From: an uncultured Bacteroidales bacterium
GTDB taxonomy: Bacteria; Bacteroidota; Bacteroidia; Bacteroidales; Paludibacteraceae
NCBI GenBank assembly: GCA_902774185.1
Contig: CACYHE010000003.1
Span: forward strand, 75,997-139,996
Length of the DNA: 64,000 bases
Direction of reading: 5' to 3'
Positions 60,001-64,000 of the stretch are shown here, in pieces (positions within the stretch are counted from its first letter, which is position 1; the number at the start of each line of letters is the position of its first letter). Below the pieces are notes generated by a model. The model did not search any database. It was not told the origin of the DNA and worked only from the letters and a program-made list of their open reading frames with translations. Position numbers and translations under genes: made by a program.

Positions 60001-60053
60001 ATCAGTATCCGGTAGCCCGTAATATTGTGGGAGGTATTGAGATTGAGTTCTAA
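57051..60053 (+). CDS. susC: SusC/RagA-family TonB-dependent outer membrane transporter
   Basis: 1,000 residues from ATG 57051 (MKRIQTIFFCLTLALASFA, signal peptide). A carboxypeptidase-D-like Ig domain at about 20-95 (VKGTVIDADGSEPLIGVSI...LSYIGYKT), TonB-box region, plug domain near 110-230 (VGNMLQGKIAGVQIS, IRIRGTGSI, YVVDGV), then the 22-strand barrel, ending in Phe. Imports oligosaccharides delivered by the SusD lipoprotein, energised by TonB. It follows the GH36 gene and precedes susD, the diagnostic order of a PUL. Confidence 0.97.
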   Translation: MKRIQTIFFCLTLALASFADINVKGTVIDADGSEPLIGVSILVKGSTVGTVTDFDGNFELTVPDKATLQLSYIGYKTIELRAIENMQIIMETDAQQLQEVVSLGYSAVKKAELSSAVVTVDAEKLTDVTTSDVGNMLQGKIAGVQISNSTGQPGAGAQIRIRGTGSITAAADPVYVVDGVMGGQFNPNDVESISVLKDAGATGIYGAAAAGGVIVVTTKSGKRNEKPRINVRATVGSTQPLFGNFVQMRSEELFDYHKQMYNAKGIKGDLFNALRPITLLEEDHDWQNYFFKNGLTQNYYVSISGGGQKLGYYASFDYYNQEGTFIKTGFEKFSGRLNLNAEVAKWLDIRLSTYFDKSSSESEGSWRMMNDAYYKLPWDDPYDKDGNLVYIDKSVRSDNGQAWYSQDKWNALHNTQYDYSKGGGLAMGVDLQLNFHITDWLTFQSSNRFSHSHGKWTAYEDPRTYHPEYPDGYMEEDFDQSNSFGTTNILKAQYQWGAHSVNGMIGHEYGVWKTEYTTTAGTGMPNGVDALNATVPNDVTGYNVPGAGWAAFIQAGYDYDKRYFINATFRAEASSIFAPEHRVGYFPSVAASWLISNEAFMKDQKVVTFLKLRASYGITGNNNIPAYKYLATYALKEKSQNKTTATATRLSNPKLCWETANMAAIGVDLTFIDRFDMSIDLYNTDNTGLLLNVPVAPSTGFFEVTQNSGTVRNQGIEYRLDAQVLKMKDVRWDIGFNIGFNRNRVTSLPNNEPFLQSASAVNQEVNVGQDIYSWYMKEWAGVDPANGDPLWYLWDKEAKDYVYDAAGNKMTTNDYNKATEHVVGKATPIFQGGLSTQVSWKGLSLSINTNFTYGNKVFNYTRVAGDADGAILGISQYSIKDSKLGWNRWEKPGDEATHPKGVLNGNKGSNNISSRYLEDGSFFRLKNITISYDFCATLIPKKYMSKCRVFISADNIATATKFSGMDPEVSITTSTYSLAGMYADQYPVARNIVGGIEIEF

Positions 60054-60088
60054 TGGATGTGGAATGTTTAATGTGTAATGTTTAAATT
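60054..60088 (+). repeat. Heptad tandem repeat TTAATGT between susC and susD
   Basis: Units TGGATGT, GGAATGT, TTAATGT, GTAATGT, TTAAATT, starting right after the susC stop. Confidence 0.9.
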
Positions 60089-60095
60089 GAGAATT

Positions 60096-61793
60096 ATGAA
60101 AACAAAAGCATTATATTTAACCGTAGCACTCGGAATGATGCTCGGTTTCGCAAGTTGCGATCTCAACTATTATCCCTCGGATGAGTTGAACGCCAATGTG
60201 CTGTTGTCTGATCCGGCAGGTGCGGAATATATTGTGGACGGATGCTATGCGATGCTCAAGAACGAATATGAGTATATCGAGTACGCTTCCAGCAATTCTT
60301 ACGTACGCCACTATATGCAGATGGCAGAGTTCCCCGGAGATAACACGACCTTGGCTAACCGTACTACGGATCCTTTGTTCCAGGCTACCTGTTATAAGAT
60401 GACCGACAACCTCAAGAACGTAGGTTTATTCTGGTGGATCGGTTACCGCGTTATCTTCTCGGCGAACACCGTTATTGAGGGTTATGCAGAAGGACAGAAT
60501 GCCGAATGTGACCAATTGATCGGAGAGGCCTATTTCCTTCGTGCCATGTGTCATTTCCAGATGGCGACCATCTTCTCTAAACCGTACGTTCTTGGTCGTG
60601 ATAACTTAAGTGTTGTACTTCGTACAAGTACCAATACGAGCGAGACTCATCGTGCTACAGTCGGTGAGGTGTACGATCAAGTGGTAGCGGACCTTTGGAA
60701 AGCATCGGAGTTGATGAAGAAGTCTCGTGGCAATGCCGGTTATGCATGCAAAGATGCAGCTCTTGGTTTGTTGAGCCGTGTATATCTATATGAGGAGAAG
60801 AATGACTCCGTATTGTATGTGATTGACCAAATGGGTGATCCGACGACGCATCTTGATCCGGACTACGAGCACTATTTCGCCAATGCGCTGAAGAGCAAAG
60901 AGAGTTTGTTCTGCGTGGCACATACCACTCTGGAGAACCGTGGTCAAGCCAGCATCGGTAGTATGTACAACGGTGACGGTGGCGGATGGGCAGAAGTATA
61001 TTGCTCGGATCCGTTGCTGAACCTCTATGAGCGCTATCCGATGGATATTCGCTATACTGGATATATCAAACCTCAGTATGCAGCGGATAACAAGGATCAG
61101 GTTTATTTTGCCATTCCGGATGAGGAAACGGGTTCCAGTACCTATCTTTGGGCGGATCTTAAGACGGAAGCAAGCACCGGTAACAGATATTGCATGATAG
61201 AAGGTAGTAAATACACCATTTCTGAAGAGAAAGTGAACGGTAAGGGTGAGATAGACGCAAATGGCGAATATACGCAGTATTACATTACCTACAAGGGTGA
61301 AAAATACAATGCGCGTCTTACCAAAAATATGGTTAAGTACACGACGATCTTGTCGCCGAACTACTGGGTAACCAAATTCGGTTATCAAGACGGTCTGCCT
61401 CAATTGTCTTCTCCAGTCTTCCTGCGTTGGGGTGAGGTGGTACTGAACCGTGCTGAGGCTGAAGCGAAGTTAGGTCAGTATGCAGCTGCTATCAGTGATG
61501 TCAACGCACTTCGTACGCGTGCAGGTATTCCGACGGAAGGTTTGTTTGAGTATGGCACCAAGATGCACGGCTATGACAATGTGCTGGATATCGTACTGGA
61601 TGAGCGCCGCATGGAGCTGGCATTCGAAGGACACCGTATGTTCGATGTCTATCGTAACCGCCGCAACATGGATCGTCAATTCGGAGGTGTTCAACCGTGG
61701 GAGATTGTCAAGTACACGGATGACAAGATCCAATTCCCGATTCCTTACGGAGAGACATCCGTAAGTCATATACCGCAGAATCCCGGTTATTAA
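60096..61793 (+). CDS. susD: SusD/RagB-family glycan-binding lipoprotein
   Basis: 565 residues from ATG 60096 (MKTKALYLTVALGMMLGFASC, lipobox, C21). SusD features: YPSDEL near the start, the TPR-like helical region (AYFLRAMCHFQMATIFSKPY), and the C-terminal LDERRMELAFEGHRMFDVYRNRR that is highly typical. Binds the target glycan at the cell surface and hands it to SusC. Its stop lies 57 bases upstream of the PKD lipoprotein gene. Confidence 0.96.
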   Translation: MKTKALYLTVALGMMLGFASCDLNYYPSDELNANVLLSDPAGAEYIVDGCYAMLKNEYEYIEYASSNSYVRHYMQMAEFPGDNTTLANRTTDPLFQATCYKMTDNLKNVGLFWWIGYRVIFSANTVIEGYAEGQNAECDQLIGEAYFLRAMCHFQMATIFSKPYVLGRDNLSVVLRTSTNTSETHRATVGEVYDQVVADLWKASELMKKSRGNAGYACKDAALGLLSRVYLYEEKNDSVLYVIDQMGDPTTHLDPDYEHYFANALKSKESLFCVAHTTLENRGQASIGSMYNGDGGGWAEVYCSDPLLNLYERYPMDIRYTGYIKPQYAADNKDQVYFAIPDEETGSSTYLWADLKTEASTGNRYCMIEGSKYTISEEKVNGKGEIDANGEYTQYYITYKGEKYNARLTKNMVKYTTILSPNYWVTKFGYQDGLPQLSSPVFLRWGEVVLNRAEAEAKLGQYAAAISDVNALRTRAGIPTEGLFEYGTKMHGYDNVLDIVLDERRMELAFEGHRMFDVYRNRRNMDRQFGGVQPWEIVKYTDDKIQFPIPYGETSVSHIPQNPGY

Positions 61794-61850
61794 TTCAAAC
61801 CGCGATTAATAATAAAACGTTTTATTAATTAATTTAATTTTTCTAACACA

Positions 61851-62822
61851 ATGAAAAAATGCTTTATTTTCGCAAGTATTATTGCTGCAGTAGCATTACT
61901 TGCAACCTCTTGTAAATCGAAGGGTGACGCGCCGACCGCACGTTTCGGCTACACTTCGAATGAGCTTGAAGTAACCTTCGTTAACCTTTCGAAGGATGCT
62001 ACGTCCTATTTATGGGACTTTGGTGACGGTTCTGCAACCGACACAGCCACAGCTCCTGTTCACGTTTATCCGTCTTACGGCGATTATACCGTTAAGTTGG
62101 TGGCTAAGAATGCTGCCGGTGAGGCTGTTTATACCGACGAAGTATCGCTGGTTAAGCGTATCATCGCTATCGATGGTGACTTCTCCGATTGGGAGGCTAT
62201 TGACGATATCGTTGCTAAAGTAGAAGCAGACGAGCGCGCAGCAGAAGACTATTTCTACAACGCCAAGTTCGTTCGTGACGGTCAATTCATCTATTTCTAT
62301 TTGGAGTTTGATGGTGCGAAAGAAGATTGGGATGTAGTTATCGACGAGGAGACTGGCGATACGGAAATCCAGCACGACTATGCTGTTAAGCATATGTCTT
62401 TGTGGCTCAACTTGGACGATGCTCTGGGTTGCGACATTTGGTGGTGGGCAGCCGGTGCGCACATTGACTTCTTGATTGAAGGCAGTTTCGAGGATAAATT
62501 CGAAGGTGCAACCGTTTATCAGACTCCGGAACAGCTGAATGGTGGTGATAACACTGATTGGGAATGGACTGAAACCGGTATCGCCGGCGCCGTTTCTTCT
62601 TGCGAGGCAAAGATTTTGGAGAACAATCATATGGCTATCGAAGGTAAGATCATGACGATTTTGTTCCCGATTCAACAAGGAGAGTTGGTTACGATGGGTA
62701 TCGGTGCATTGGCTCCGGATTGGGGAACCTATACCGGTCGTCTGCCGCAGACTACGATGGAGGATGGCGGTACCGAGACACTGGGTGCCTTGATCGAAGT
62801 TCCTCTAGTAGAGGCTGAATAA
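61851..62822 (+). CDS. PKD-domain lipoprotein, probable surface glycan-binding protein
   Basis: 323 residues, lipobox (AALLATSC, C21). A PKD domain at about 27-103 (YLWDFGDGS, YPSYGDYTVKLVAKN), followed by a region of about 210 residues starting IDGDFSDWEAI and rich in Trp and acids (DIWWWAAGAHIDFLIEG), which has the look of a DOMON/CBM9-like carbohydrate-binding domain. Position right after susD suggests the SusE/SGBP-type role: an extra surface glycan-binding protein. A terminator follows. Confidence 0.8.
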   Translation: MKKCFIFASIIAAVALLATSCKSKGDAPTARFGYTSNELEVTFVNLSKDATSYLWDFGDGSATDTATAPVHVYPSYGDYTVKLVAKNAAGEAVYTDEVSLVKRIIAIDGDFSDWEAIDDIVAKVEADERAAEDYFYNAKFVRDGQFIYFYLEFDGAKEDWDVVIDEETGDTEIQHDYAVKHMSLWLNLDDALGCDIWWWAAGAHIDFLIEGSFEDKFEGATVYQTPEQLNGGDNTDWEWTETGIAGAVSSCEAKILENNHMAIEGKIMTILFPIQQGELVTMGIGALAPDWGTYTGRLPQTTMEDGGTETLGALIEVPLVEAE

Positions 62823-62836
62823 TACTGTTTAATACT

Positions 62837-62880
62837 AACGGGAACCGTTCCATACGGGGCGGTTTCCCGTTGGTTTTATT
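62837..62880 (+). terminator. Rho-independent terminator after the PUL lipoprotein
   Basis: AACGGGAACCG (62837-62847) pairs with CGGTTTCCCGTT (62860-62871) with one bulge, followed by TTTTATTT. Confidence 0.82.
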
Positions 62881-62912
62881 TATCATTTTTATACCCTTTA
62901 AATACTTGCACT

Positions 62913-64000
62913 ATGCGTCATATCCATTTGTTTATATTATTGTTGGCATGCTCATTTGCGGCATGTACCGATCCTGATGTTAAGACCGATAATTTGCACC
63001 ACGAATCATTAAAGGCAAGTTATGAACTTTTCCCCAATCCCGAGCGTGGTTTTCATCATTTTAAGGAATATTTCTGTCCGATTCCGACTCCGCTCAATGC
63101 CGGATCGGTTCAGACGATTTATGATTTGGGTTACACCCTTATCCTAACCAACTATTACCTGACTGACTATATGGATGCTCCTATTCCTGAGGAGTATCTG
63201 GATGTTATTCGTCAAAACATGCAGGCGCTGCGTGAAGGCGGCTGTAAATGTATTCTTCGTTTTGCCTATACGAATTCGGACAAGAAGCAACCTTACGAAG
63301 CGCCTCTTGAGACGATTTTACTACATATATCCCAAATTAAGCCTATTCTTCAGGAGAATGCGGATGTCATCTATGTGATGGAAGCCGGATTTATCGGGGC
63401 ATGGGGCGAGTGGTACTATACCACCCATTTCAAACAAAACCCGCAAACGGATGCGGACTACGCACCTCGTCGTGAAGTGTTGGATGCCTTGCTGGATGCA
63501 CTGCCAGCAGAGCGTCAGATATGCGTTCGTACGCCGAAGTTCAAAATGCGTTGTTACGGATGGACTTTACAAGATACTTTGACACGTGCGGAGGCATTCG
63601 CCAATACGGCTAAGGCTCGTTTGGCTTCTCATGATGATGCCTTTATGGCCAATACTTCCGATATGGGTACGTTCAAGACGGTGGCTGACCGCCAGTATTG
63701 GGAGGCGGAGACGAAGTACACTATTTACGGCGGAGAGTCCAACCAACCGGGTTCGTATGCCAATTGTGACAATACGACGGCTCAGATGCAGGCGATGCAT
63801 ATGTCGTATCTGAATATCAGTTACCACAAGACGGTGATTGCCCGTTGGCAGAGCGGCGGTTGTCTGGATGACATGCGTCGTCTGTTAGGTTACCGTTTGG
63901 TGGGTACGGATGTGGCTACCACCATGACGCCGAAAGCAGGCGAGGAATTGAAAGTGGTGATTACGTTGCAGAACGAAGGTTTTGCTGCGCCGAAAAATCC
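62913..64000 (+). CDS. DUF4874/DUF4832 lipoprotein, paralog 3 (3' end outside window)
   Basis: At least 362 residues; the frame is open to the window end. Starts MRHIHLFILLLACSFAACTD with a lipobox at C18, unlike the other two, which have plain signal peptides. NPERGFHHF near 43, CILRFAYTN, then EAGFIGAWGEWYYTT near 155, RTPKFKMRCYG, HDDAFM and YGGESNQ. The end reached, LQNEGFAAPKNP, is the start of the C-terminal sandwich seen in paralogs 1 and 2. The shared WGEWY and DDAF motifs support a common catalytic site. Confidence 0.82.
   Translation, partial: MRHIHLFILLLACSFAACTDPDVKTDNLHHESLKASYELFPNPERGFHHFKEYFCPIPTPLNAGSVQTIYDLGYTLILTNYYLTDYMDAPIPEEYLDVIRQNMQALREGGCKCILRFAYTNSDKKQPYEAPLETILLHISQIKPILQENADVIYVMEAGFIGAWGEWYYTTHFKQNPQTDADYAPRREVLDALLDALPAERQICVRTPKFKMRCYGWTLQDTLTRAEAFANTAKARLASHDDAFMANTSDMGTFKTVADRQYWEAETKYTIYGGESNQPGSYANCDNTTAQMQAMHMSYLNISYHKTVIARWQSGGCLDDMRRLLGYRLVGTDVATTMTPKAGEELKVVITLQNEGFAAPKN

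Noticed and set aside
61808-61826. Palindrome around AATAAAACGTTTTATT between susD and the PKD lipoprotein
   Set aside because: A short A+T palindrome with no T-run or matching copies; it could be chance in this composition.

Overview
The window looks like the chromosome of an uncultured gut or rumen Bacteroidales bacterium. The signs are promoters of the Bacteroidetes type (TTTG about 20 bases upstream of TAnnTTTG), almost no Shine-Dalgarno sites, a SusC/SusD pair, giant multidomain secreted proteins, and a short shared C-terminal tail on most secreted proteins that resembles a type IX sorting signal. I see no rRNA, CRISPR array, transposase or phage gene.

Layout. 1-1.7 kb: two toxin-antitoxin modules, MNT/HEPN (partial) and a small antitoxin with a PIN toxin. 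1.8-10.5 kb: one 2,770-residue surface protein and a small membrane partner. 10.6-12.1 kb: initiator tRNA followed at once by a secreted nuclease-like gene. 12.4-13.0 kb: a small membrane protein behind a long structured leader. 13.2-18.2 kb (minus strand): pta, ackA, a GH13 enzyme and a UbiA prenyltransferase. 18.4-20.3 kb: OmpA/LysM outer-membrane protein and a CAU-anticodon tRNA. 20.3-27.7 kb: lipoprotein metallopeptidase, two DUF4874/DUF4832 proteins, HAD phosphatase, NahK-like sugar kinase, CBM9-like protein. 27.75-38.1 kb (minus strand): three large beta-helix surface proteins alternating with two tiny paralogous peptides. 38.8-52.8 kb: AgaS-type SIS isomerase, tagatose-bisphosphate aldolase subunit, CE7 esterase, PfkB kinase, three related metallophosphoesterases and a beta-helix protein. 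52.9-64 kb: DeoR regulator, amidohydrolase lipoprotein, GH36 alpha-galactosidase, SusC, SusD, PKD lipoprotein and a third DUF4832 protein cut by the window end.

Together 20-64 kb reads as a polysaccharide-utilisation region. AgaS plus the aldolase subunit plus PfkB points to galactosamine/GalNAc going through tagatose phosphates, and the NahK-like kinase and alpha-galactosidase fit the same sugars. The secreted phosphoesterases and acetyl esterase suggest a substituted, perhaps phosphate-bearing, substrate (inference). Palindromic TTTCGAAA sites sit in the deoR promoter and in front of the SIS gene and may tie the halves together.

The most unusual things seen: (i) at least fourteen strict 7-bp tandem repeats, each with its own sequence, placed at stop/start junctions and also inside genes; (ii) three copies of a ~120-nt noncoding element with compensatory changes in two helices; (iii) the DUF4874/DUF4832 trio as candidate glycosidases; (iv) the beta-helix/phosphoesterase fusion family; (v) two tiny 'YIIP...IC...LGG' peptides.
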